Of a DNA stretch of 21,267 nucleotides, positions 15,089 to 21,196 are shown in pieces; the stretch's first letter is position 1, and every line of letters begins with the position of its first letter. The position numbers were made by a program, and so were the translations under genes. This DNA comes from a virus, in the IMG/VR virus record IMGVR_UViG_3300009104_000143, positions 1 through 21,267 of that record. One strand, 5' to 3'. The notes beneath the pieces are model-generated. The model did no database searches and was not told where the DNA came from. It saw only the letters and a list, made by a program, of their open reading frames with translations.

Positions 15089-15116
15089 CACCAAAGGCCC
15101 AATCGTTCAGTCGGCC
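15089..15116 (-). promoter_or_regulatory. Start-associated 28-bp repeat, copy D
   Basis: The core CAATCGTTCAGTCGG is exact and is preceded by CACCAAAGGCC. It starts immediately after the terL stop and ends at GGTG, two bases before the ATG of the 281-residue gene. It is in the same orientation as copy C, so the two copies form a direct repeat around that gene. Confidence 0.85.
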
Positions 15117-16934
15117 TCAGTCCCAAAAGCTTGAGGGCGGCGATGGCTTGGGCGTCTTGCCACCCTTTTTCTTGGGCTTGGTTGAGTGGGCTTTTGACGG
15201 CGCCGCGCCGCGCATGATCGCACCGCCCAACCCAAAGCACCGCGCCAGGGCGAGGCAATAGGTTTCACAATCCCAATAATGATCTTGGCGGTGGCCCTCA
15301 ACCACCCACTCGCGCTTGACGCGGCCGGCCTTGCTGACCTTCTCAACCAAGTTGGTGGCCAGCATTTGCCGGCAATATTCAGCATCGATTGCCGAATATA
15401 CCCACCAATCCCCGGCGGCACCATTGCGCTTGGCTAGCAACTCCTCTTGCCATGTCTGCTTGTTCACATGCAGCAAGTTGATGTGGCGCTTACCAACTTT
15501 CTTGGCCGCCACTTGATTGACTGCGAACGGGTCAAGCTTGGTCATGCGAAAAGGCGTTTGCATCCGATCCCAACCCTTGGCCCCAAACCAAAAGGGGCGG
15601 TGCGTATAGATTTCCTCGTAAATTTCCTGAGTGCGGTAGCCGGTATCAATCACGCCATACGCGATCTCATAGCGGTCAATAAGGGCCGCAAAATCGGCAA
15701 AGGCCGGCGCGTTGCCGTTGTCGATTAAGTAGGATTGACCGTCGGCATCAAAGCCGCGCACCACCCAAACAAAATGGTTTCGTTGAACGTCAACCGCAAG
15801 GATGCGGTATTCTCCTTTGATCTCGCCGCGCTGGTAATCGCGCTCAATTCCCCTGAATTGCTGGGGGTCAACCAAGCCAATATCGGGGCGCCATGGCTCG
15901 GCAAGCCACCCATTCACAAAGTTGCGGAACCCGTCAACGGTCGCCTTGCTCTTTAAGAATTCCACCATGATGCGGCCAAAAGTGAGGATCGGGGAATATA
16001 TCGAGTTGAGTTGATACGACCGCACGCCCTCCTCGGCCGAGCTTGAGGTTGGCGCCCATTCACCGGCTCGGAGCATCTTGGATTTCTGCGCATCGGTGAT
16101 GGCCTCGCCGCACGCCTCGCAAATGTAGCGACTCGACTTGGCCACCAAGGTGAGGTTGTGGGTGCCATCATCGAGCACCGCCGCCTCGTCAAATTGAATG
16201 TTGCGCTTGCCCTCGTCGTTTTTCCAGCGAAAGAAAAACCGCTCATTGCAATGCGGGCAGGGCATGAAGTAGCGGCGTCGGTCGCCCTCAAGGAATTCCT
16301 GCCAAATGCCGCCTTGCTCGTTGATCGGGGTTGAGCTTTGCAGAATCTTGTAGTCGGTCTTGCCCTTGATGCGGTCGAGACACTCGCGCCGGGTGCCCTC
16401 ATCGATAACATCAATTTCATCAAGCACAAGCACCGAGATGGGGAACGAGCGCACGTTGGCCGATGAACCGGCGCCGGCAAGGTTCATGGTGCACCGGCTG
16501 AATTCCTGCTTTTGCAAAGTGAATCGGTCAAGATCAATGGTGCCATCATTAAAGAGCGGTATATGCCGCACAAGGGCTTTTGATTCCCGACAGAAGGGCA
16601 ACCACCTCTCAGAAGAAAACGCCTTACAAAGCAACATGTTAGGAAATACCCACAAGATGGGTTTGGGCGATTGATCCACCACCCAGCCGAGCATGACGTA
16701 AAACGAGGTAGTTTTGGCGGTTTGTGAGCCCCAACAAAGCGAGATTTTTTTGATGGTGGGGTCACTCATGCAGTTGAGAACCTCGCGAACGTAGGGGTGC
16801 AGCCGGGTGGAGTAGGGGCCGGGTTGCTCGGTGATGCGCCCGGACAATTCAACCGATTTCTCGGCCCACTCAAGCACCGTCATCTTGGGCTTTACGCGGA
16901 AAAAGTTGAGGGCGTATTGGTCAAGGGTTTTCAT
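15117..16934 (-). CDS. terL: Terminase large subunit (GpA family)
   Basis: This 605-residue DNA-packaging motor matches the lambda gpA family. The ATPase part has a Walker A GSQTAKTT (69-76), Walker B VLVLDEID (168-175) and motif III SSTP (200-203). A zinc-binding pair CPHC (226-229) and CEAC (272-275) follows. The nuclease part has D382 in LAVDVQ, D430 in IDTGY and D555 in HYWDCETY as likely metal ligands. It cuts concatemeric DNA and pumps it through the portal using ATP. The start overlaps the DpdA-like stop as ATGA. In lambda the small and large subunit genes are adjacent; here two DNA-modification genes separate them. The first 17 coding bases repeat at the start of queD. Confidence 0.95.
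   Translation of the reverse strand: MKTLDQYALNFFRVKPKMTVLEWAEKSVELSGRITEQPGPYSTRLHPYVREVLNCMSDPTIKKISLCWGSQTAKTTSFYVMLGWVVDQSPKPILWVFPNMLLCKAFSSERWLPFCRESKALVRHIPLFNDGTIDLDRFTLQKQEFSRCTMNLAGAGSSANVRSFPISVLVLDEIDVIDEGTRRECLDRIKGKTDYKILQSSTPINEQGGIWQEFLEGDRRRYFMPCPHCNERFFFRWKNDEGKRNIQFDEAAVLDDGTHNLTLVAKSSRYICEACGEAITDAQKSKMLRAGEWAPTSSSAEEGVRSYQLNSIYSPILTFGRIMVEFLKSKATVDGFRNFVNGWLAEPWRPDIGLVDPQQFRGIERDYQRGEIKGEYRILAVDVQRNHFVWVVRGFDADGQSYLIDNGNAPAFADFAALIDRYEIAYGVIDTGYRTQEIYEEIYTHRPFWFGAKGWDRMQTPFRMTKLDPFAVNQVAAKKVGKRHINLLHVNKQTWQEELLAKRNGAAGDWWVYSAIDAEYCRQMLATNLVEKVSKAGRVKREWVVEGHRQDHYWDCETYCLALARCFGLGGAIMRGAAPSKAHSTKPKKKGGKTPKPSPPSSFWD
16917..16933 (-). repeat. 17-bp repeat at the 5' end of terL
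   Basis: TTGGTCAAGGGTTTTCA on the plus strand, identical to 17985-18001. On the coding strand it spells the second base of the start codon onwards, so both proteins begin (M)KTLDQ. Confidence 0.75.
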
Positions 16935-17560
16935 AAATCCAAAAAAAGTTGCGGGTCGGGTGCGCCGCTCAAGAAAAGCTCAAGTTTACGAAAATCGGCC
17001 TCCGGCCGCCGAAACCATCCCGTGCCATCAACCGACTCAACGCCAAGCTCATGGGATCGCCTGAGCTTTCCCAAGGTGTTGACGCGCCCCACATGGACGC
17101 GGGAAAAGGTGCGGCAAATCCACTCAAGGTTGCGCCATTTCCACCGATACGATCCACCCACAAAAATCAAGTCCGCATCGGGAGGAACATCGTCGGCGGC
17201 CATGCCGTCTTGCATAACAAAGGCCAACGGGTAACCATAGGCCCGACACCTCGGCGCATACTTTCCCCAATTCTCAAGGGTGGCCTCGCGATCTGTAACC
17301 ACATCGGGAACCGCAACCCACATGGGCTCTTGTGCTTGGGTTGCCACCCAATCTAAAAACTTAAAATACAAACCCTCATTCCACGGGGTGCCATTTTGCC
17401 ATGCGGCAAAGGCGTCATTATCGCAAGCAAACGGAACCCATGGGCGCAACTTGGTTTTTGACTCAGCGCTGGGGCCAATTAACCACCCAACGCGCCCCGG
17501 GAAACGTCCCGCCCAATAATGGAAAAGGGGGCTGGAATGATTACCCAACATTACGAGCAT
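16931..17560 (-). CDS. dpdA: Small DpdA-like / TGT-like 7-deazaguanine DNA modification protein
   Basis: The product has 209 residues. Motifs follow the barrel-type pattern of DpdA/tRNA-guanine transglycosylase relatives found in phages: FACDNDAF (44-51), VAVPDVVTD (82-90), FVMQDGM (114-120), LIFVGGSYRWK (131-141), HVGRVNT (156-162) and SVDGTGW (176-182). D47 and D178 are candidates for the catalytic aspartates by position. DpdA enzymes exchange guanine in DNA for a 7-deazaguanine such as preQ0. It is about half the length of classical bacterial TGT, so it would be a compact form. It overlaps queD, which makes the precursor; this linkage is the strongest support. AAGG seven bases before the ATG is a usable ribosome binding site. 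The family call is from memory of motifs. Confidence 0.7.
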   Translation of the reverse strand: MLVMLGNHSSPLFHYWAGRFPGRVGWLIGPSAESKTKLRPWVPFACDNDAFAAWQNGTPWNEGLYFKFLDWVATQAQEPMWVAVPDVVTDREATLENWGKYAPRCRAYGYPLAFVMQDGMAADDVPPDADLIFVGGSYRWKWRNLEWICRTFSRVHVGRVNTLGKLRRSHELGVESVDGTGWFRRPEADFRKLELFLSGAPDPQLFLDL

Positions 17561-18002
17561 AAATTGCCTTGCTGCGCCGTGTCTCCGATACGCTCACCCA
17601 GTCAATCCCAACGCTCGACACCGTTGACTTGCTCGCCTCGAAAAATAGCCACCGCGCCAAGTTTTCGCTCGTGGTGAAAAAATCAAATTGGTCATTGAGG
17701 TTTGAATGGTCGAGGCGCTCGATGATTGGCAACAAAACCGCGTCAAGGTCGGCAAAATCCATTACCATACCCCCCCCGCCAAGCTCGGCGGTGACTGCCA
17801 CCTCAACCGCATAGGAGTGCCCGTGGAGGGCGTGGCATTTGTGCGCGGGCGGCAAATGGGTCAAGGCGTGTGCGGCCTCAAAGGCATAGGCGCGCACGAT
17901 TGTGTTGCGGCCGGCTCGCCGCTTTTTTTCAAGGGCGGCAATCCTATCAACAGCATTATCGAGCGCCAGCGTTAGCATTTTAATTTGGTCAAGGGTTTTC
18001 AA
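17541..18002 (-). CDS. queD: 6-carboxytetrahydropterin synthase QueD
   Basis: The product has 153 residues. From about residue 36 it matches QueD/PTPS: FEAAHAL with H45, HKCHALHGHSY with C56, H60 and H62 (zinc ligands and the catalytic Cys spacing of QueD), VMDFADLD, LDHSNLND and the closing SVSETRRSKAIY with E140. QueD converts dihydroneopterin triphosphate to carboxytetrahydropterin, the second step to preQ0. The chosen start is a TTG, because its first 17 bases are identical to those of terL; an ATG at 17978 would give 145 residues. The extra N-terminal 35 residues look helical. No folE, queE or queC is in the window, so precursor supply must come from the host or elsewhere in the phage. 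Confidence 0.88.
   Translation of the reverse strand: MKTLDQIKMLTLALDNAVDRIAALEKKRRAGRNTIVRAYAFEAAHALTHLPPAHKCHALHGHSYAVEVAVTAELGGGGMVMDFADLDAVLLPIIERLDHSNLNDQFDFFTTSENLARWLFFEASKSTVSSVGIDWVSVSETRRSKAIYARNVG
17985..18001 (-). repeat. 17-bp repeat at the 5' end of queD
   Basis: Exact match to 16917-16933 at the start of terL. No homology is apparent beyond it, so it is not simply part of a longer gene duplication. Confidence 0.75.
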
Positions 18003-18013
18003 GTTGAGAGGTG

Positions 18014-18084
18014 GTTGCTTGTTGGTTGCTTGTTGGTTGCTTGTTGGTTACTCGTTGGTTGCTTGTTGGTTACTCGTTGGTTGC
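18014..18084. repeat. 11-bp tandem repeat, G/T-rich, between terS and queD
   Basis: Six consecutive 11-mers on the plus strand: GTTGCTTGTTG three times, GTTACTCGTTG, GTTGCTTGTTG, GTTACTCGTTG, then a partial unit. The variant unit recurs in alternation. Between 18010 and 18094 there are only two A residues. The gap from 18003 to 18182 has no coding sequence; besides this array it holds two overlapping inverted repeats (18088-18094 with 18118-18124, and 18099-18105 with 18131-18137) and a further GTTGGTTGTTTTG. Confidence 0.9.
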
Positions 18085-18182
18085 TTTGGTGGTTAGGCGC
18101 CCCAAGGCTCGGGCCAAAACCACCCTAAAATTGGGGCTCGTTGCGCTTTTCTTGTTGGTTGTTTTGCTGGTTAATTTTTGCC

Positions 18183-18716
18183 TTATTTCTCAAGCTCCTC
18201 GCCCATCATGGTGAAAACCTTATCGAGCCCGGCACGCACCGCCTCCTCGGCAAGCAACGGGTCGGTTGGGTTGGCTTGGAGCGCCACCGCCTTGGGCATG
18301 GATTCAAGCAAGCCCGCCAGGGGAGCGAGCACGCGCTTGACCGCATCCTTGGCCTCGGCCATGGGAACCAAGTTTTCAGACCTTTGCCGCAATTCAAGCT
18401 CGCGCAACTTGCGGATTGCCTCCTCTTTGCCGGTTTGGGCCGCCAAGAGCCGCGCACGGAGTTTTTGAATCTCGGCCGGCAAATGCTCGGCCGTTACATC
18501 ATTCAAGCCGGTGAGGTTGGCCGTTGCTCGCAACTCAAGGAATTTGCGCCACGCCTCAAGGTCATTGCCGGCCGGCGCTCCCTGCTTGCGCAAATGGGCG
18601 ATTGTGCGCACGCCGATGTGCAACGCCTTGGCCAGCGCCTCACGCGGCGGAAGCCTTTTCTTTTCACTCTTGCTAGGTTTCGCCGGTTTCGCCGGTTGTT
18701 TCTCTTTTTTTGGCAT
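18183..18716 (-). CDS. terS: Terminase small subunit (Nu1-like)
   Basis: The product has 177 residues from the ATG at 18716 (a GTG directly before it would add one). After a lysine-rich tail (1-22) comes a winged-helix-type DNA-binding motif like lambda Nu1: PREALAKALHIGVRTIAHLR, then KQGAPAGNDLEAWRKFLELR. A heptad-rich helix (about 78-112) and a helical C-terminus follow, as used for oligomerisation and binding of the large subunit. Small terminases recognise the packaging site on phage DNA. The non-coding block directly upstream is the natural place to look for that site. It is separated from terL by queD and the DpdA-like gene. Confidence 0.85.
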   Translation of the reverse strand: MPKKEKQPAKPAKPSKSEKKRLPPREALAKALHIGVRTIAHLRKQGAPAGNDLEAWRKFLELRATANLTGLNDVTAEHLPAEIQKLRARLLAAQTGKEEAIRKLRELELRQRSENLVPMAEAKDAVKRVLAPLAGLLESMPKAVALQANPTDPLLAEEAVRAGLDKVFTMMGEELEK

Positions 18717-18736
18717 CACTCTTGTAACGGTAAAAA

Positions 18737-18846
18737 AAGCCCATTTCTGGCATTTTTCACGATAAATCTAAACAACGTGATTTTCGGGCATTTTCCCAAA
18801 AAATACTCAAAACAGGGCAAATGCCCATTGTGGGCCGTATGCCCAT
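18737..18846. repeat. Cluster of GCCCAT repeats upstream of terS, candidate packaging or operator sites
   Basis: ATGCCCAT occurs at 18821-18828 and 18839-18846, 18 bp apart; AAGCCCAT at 18737-18744; the inverted form GGGCAT at 18786-18791. One copy is part of the near-palindrome GGGCAAATGCCC (18815-18826). Lambda cosB and many operators consist of such short repeated sites. This lies between the G-free tract and the terS start. Confidence 0.55.
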
Positions 18847-18910
18847 AAGTTTTGAGTCGCGGCCGCTCCCCTCAGAAAAAGAAAGAAAAGGGAGTACCTT
18901 AAACGGGGGG

Positions 18911-19225
18911 ATATTTAAAAAAACAAACAAATTTAAAAAAAACAAAACAAAATTAAAAAAAACAAAACAAAACAACCAACCAATCAAAACAAACAAAACA
19001 AAACAAACAACCAATCAAAACAAACAAAATAAAAAAACAAAACAAACAACCAACCAAAACAAACAAACAAACAAACAAAACAAACAAATTAAAAAAACAA
19101 AACAAACAAACAAAACAAACAAACAAAACAAACAAACAAACAAAACAACCAAAACAAACAAACAATCAAACAATCAACCAATCAACCAATCAACCAACCA
19201 AAACCAAACAACTCAAAACCAAAAC
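18911..19225. repeat. 315-nt G-free A/C-rich low-complexity tract
   Basis: No G occurs on the plus strand from 18911 to 19225. The sequence is built from AAAC, AAAAC, AACC and AATC units with a few T residues. The minus strand, which is the coding direction here, is therefore free of C. The tract fills most of the non-coding block between the small membrane-protein gene (its last codons lie in the tract) and terS. Open frames across it on either strand are trivial results of the base bias. A packaging site, a replication or recombination site, or a Rho-loading antisense region are possible roles. Confidence 0.9.
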
Positions 19226-19399
19226 GAGAAACCGCGCCGACGCGAGCCCGAGCACCACGACCCCCACCACCGCGATCCACGCACCGATCACGCCGCGCAT
19301 TTGGTCGGCGTGCTCGGTGCCGGCCACAAGGGCAGCGAAAACCAAAACAAAAATACCGATCGCCATGGCAGCGTCGCCAGGTTGCCACCTCCCCCTCAT
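19190..19399 (-). CDS. Small membrane protein
   Basis: The product has 69 residues with two hydrophobic segments, about 12-27 (MAIGIFVLVFAALVAG) and 35-69 (GVIGAWIAVVGVVVLG, then LASARFLVLVLSCLVLVG). Its ATG overlaps the stop of the helix-turn-helix gene as ATGA. The last third is encoded in DNA that is already turning into the low-complexity tract (TTTTGGTTTTGAG style), so the C-terminus may have been reshaped by it. Two-helix proteins of this size can be superinfection-exclusion or holin-type factors, but nothing here decides between these. Confidence 0.5.
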   Translation of the reverse strand: MRGRWQPGDAAMAIGIFVLVFAALVAGTEHADQMRGVIGAWIAVVGVVVLGLASARFLVLVLSCLVLVG

Positions 19400-19851
19400 T
19401 TTTTCGGCGCTCTCCTCGCCCGCTGGGGGCGGCTGGGTTTTTTCTTGGCACGGAGTGGGGGGCGCAATTTTTCTTGGCGTGCCCGCAACTGCCCGGCCTT
19501 GATCTTGAGGCGCATGGCCACCGGCAAAAGCTTGGCGCCGCTGACTCCCAACTCATCGCGCACGGCGGCCACATGCCGGGCCACCTCGCTCTTGGTCACC
19601 TTGAGCTCATGGGCAAGGCGGGCTTGCGATCGGTTTTGCAGGAGATCGGGGCGCACGATATAGGCGACAGCGACAAAGCGGCGAAAGGCCGTTGCGGTGG
19701 TGGCGGTGCCGGCAAAAACAAAAGCAAAGACAAAAGAAAGAACCTCGGCCACAATTGCGGTGGCAACGTCGTCGGGGTCAGGAAATGGATCGATGGCATC
19801 CCAATCAAAATCAATGGCCCCATGAAGATCGAAAAGCCGGTGCTCGGTCAT
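19396..19851 (-). CDS. Helix-turn-helix DNA-binding protein
   Basis: The product has 151 residues starting MTEHRLFDLHG at 19851, where the ATG overlaps the methyltransferase TGA (ATGA). An in-frame start 38 codons earlier would lie inside that gene and is unlikely. An acidic N-terminal part, then an alanine-rich helix, leads to a clear helix-turn-helix (NRSQARLAHELKVTKSEVAR, then HVAAVRDELG). A very basic C-terminus (RARQEKLRPPLRAKKKPSRP) follows. The role may be a late-gene regulator or a terminase-region DNA-binding protein. It is not a recognised repressor family. Confidence 0.65.
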   Translation of the reverse strand: MTEHRLFDLHGAIDFDWDAIDPFPDPDDVATAIVAEVLSFVFAFVFAGTATTATAFRRFVAVAYIVRPDLLQNRSQARLAHELKVTKSEVARHVAAVRDELGVSGAKLLPVAMRLKIKAGQLRARQEKLRPPLRAKKKPSRPQRARRAPKK

Positions 19852-21053
19852 TGGCACCCCTCCAAGGCTTTTGCCGCACCTCTGCCAATCCACTCGGCCA
19901 CGGTCACGGTCACGGCATTGCCGAGCATCCGATAGCGTGGGCCATCGGCGTGGCCTTTTGTCCAATCATCGGGGAAACCTTGAAGGCGCTCACACTCGCG
20001 GGGGGTTAAGCGCCGCACGGTGATGCCCTCAGTAACCGCCACGCCTTGCGGCTGGGAATTATCGAGCGGGGGCGTGTGGTCTTTTGCCGTGATGGGGTCT
20101 TGTCGGGTATGGACGGCAAAAATCCTCCCGCTGTATGCATCTTGCCCATTCATCCCGCCACCATGGTGCGCCCCATCGGTCAACGGGCCGCAAACCTCGG
20201 GAACAAACAACCCCATGCCTTGATCGATGTGCTGATTATCAAGCCCCCATTTTGTGCCATAGGCGGGGGTTAGCGTGGGGGTGGTGTTTTCGGGAATATA
20301 TGCCCCGCGAGAGTCTAGGCCGTGGCGGCTCTTGCCTCTAACGCTGCCAGCAACATCGCCGGCAACACCCTCCCCCTTTTCTCTGCGCGGCGGAGGATGC
20401 CCTTGCACGCTTTCGGCGAAAGATAATACTTGCCCGGCGCCTTTTTCTCTAAAATCTGCGACAACAAACAGGCGGCGCCGTCTTTGGGCCACTCCGAACC
20501 ATTGAGCATCCAGAATTCTCCAGCAGATATCCACCGCCCCGCATTTTGCCAACTCCCGCAAGACCATCGCAAAATCTCCTCCTCCGTTTGATGAGAGAGC
20601 CCCCGGAACATTTTCCCACACCGCAAAGCGTAATCCTCGGGCGACATGTCCGCGAATAATTCTTGTTGCTTCATAAAACAAAACCGAGCGCGATCCATCG
20701 AGGCCGGCGCGTTTTCCTGCAATGCTCAAGTCTTGGCATGGGCTGCCAAAGGTGATGGCGGTGGGGCACTCAAAATTGTCGGGCACAAATGTGGCCACAT
20801 CATCGTGCTGCTTGGCCTCGGGGAATTTCTTGGCGAGCACCTGGCGACACTTTGCGTCGAACTCACACGCCCAAAGGGTGCGAAACCCGGCACGCTCAAA
20901 GCCCAAGTCAAACCCGCCAATGCCGGCAAACAAACTGCCAAGGGTGAGGGGGGTGTCATTTTTAACCATGGCCGCCGCAAAAAACGGTGGCACGCCCGTG
21001 GTTGAAATTGGTGAGCCCCACGCCGGCCGGGGGTATGAAAAGGGTTGGGGCAT
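19848..21053 (-). CDS. dcm: DNA (cytosine-5)-methyltransferase
   Basis: The product has 401 residues with all the main C5-methyltransferase motifs in order: I FAGIGGFDLGF (42-52), IV GSPCQD (103-108, catalytic C106), VI ENVP (147-150), VIII QRRRRLFVVA (190-199), IX RLTPRECERLQGFP (348-361) and X GNAV (378-381). The target recognition region is about 200-345. It methylates C5 of cytosine in a sequence I cannot predict, most likely to protect phage DNA from host restriction; no endonuclease partner is visible. An ATG at 20969 (MVKNDTPLTLGS) is an alternative start closer to motif I. Its stop overlaps the next gene (ATGA). A second reading frame lies inside it. Confidence 0.93.
   Translation of the reverse strand: MPQPFSYPRPAWGSPISTTGVPPFFAAAMVKNDTPLTLGSLFAGIGGFDLGFERAGFRTLWACEFDAKCRQVLAKKFPEAKQHDDVATFVPDNFECPTAITFGSPCQDLSIAGKRAGLDGSRSVLFYEATRIIRGHVARGLRFAVWENVPGALSSNGGGDFAMVLRELAKCGAVDICWRILDAQWFGVAQRRRRLFVVADFREKGAGQVLSFAESVQGHPPPRREKGEGVAGDVAGSVRGKSRHGLDSRGAYIPENTTPTLTPAYGTKWGLDNQHIDQGMGLFVPEVCGPLTDGAHHGGGMNGQDAYSGRIFAVHTRQDPITAKDHTPPLDNSQPQGVAVTEGITVRRLTPRECERLQGFPDDWTKGHADGPRYRMLGNAVTVTVAEWIGRGAAKALEGCQ
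20315..20674 (-). CDS. Nested reading frame inside the methyltransferase gene
   Basis: In the +1 frame relative to the methyltransferase, an ATG at 20674 opens a 119-residue frame MKQQELFADMSPEDYALRC..., with an ATG at 20722 as a longer option (135 residues). The C-terminal half reads NGSEWPKDGAACLLSQILE and then YYLSPKACKGILRRAEKRG, then LPAMLLAALEARAATA. From memory, this (F/Y)LSxKACxGILRRAEKRG pattern recurs in small proteins next to or inside phage methyltransferase genes, which suggests a real overprinted gene. The alternative is that the same DNA is constrained only by the methyltransferase motif VIII region. No function is known to me. It needs a protein search. Confidence 0.5.
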   Translation of the reverse strand: MKQQELFADMSPEDYALRCGKMFRGLSHQTEEEILRWSCGSWQNAGRWISAGEFWMLNGSEWPKDGAACLLSQILEKKAPGKYYLSPKACKGILRRAEKRGRVLPAMLLAALEARAATA

Positions 21054-21196
21054 GAAAGGAACAAGGCGCCGCCAAGGAGTCGGAGTTTATTGGGGCCATG
21101 GAAAGCCCCAAACCGGGCGGCAAAACCAAACGCCGCGCCGGCACGCCTTTTGTGTCCCGGTGCCCCCAACCCATTGGCCGGGTGGGGCTCATAAAA
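21054..21196. other. Gap upstream of the methyltransferase gene
   Basis: About 140 nt with no convincing gene. The methyltransferase frame has a stop 12 codons above its first ATG. A G/C-rich imperfect hairpin (CCCCAACCC and GGGTGGGG, about 21165-21188) is present without a following T-run. The short overlapping frames here are not supported. Confidence 0.5.

Noticed and set aside
15088-15258. 57-residue N-terminal extension of the basic 281-residue protein
   Set aside because: It would translate through repeat copy D and the end of terL in another frame; the ATG after the repeat fits the pattern at the other copies.
18014-18084. Tandem array as a possible CRISPR
   Set aside because: The units are 11 bp, directly adjacent and without unique spacers.
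18757-19165. Two minus-strand frames of F, V, L and C residues that look like membrane proteins
   Set aside because: They are translations of the simple T/G repeat; the absence of A-rich stops is due to base bias and the residues follow the repeat unit.
18821-19663. 280-codon plus-strand frame rich in N, K, T and Q
   Set aside because: It is open only because the G-free, T-poor tract cannot form stop codons; it then runs antisense through two coupled minus-strand genes and has no domain.
20726-21169. 147-codon minus-strand frame over the methyltransferase start
   Set aside because: It lies in another frame of a gene with all catalytic motifs and its product shows no protein-like pattern, unlike the nested frame further downstream.
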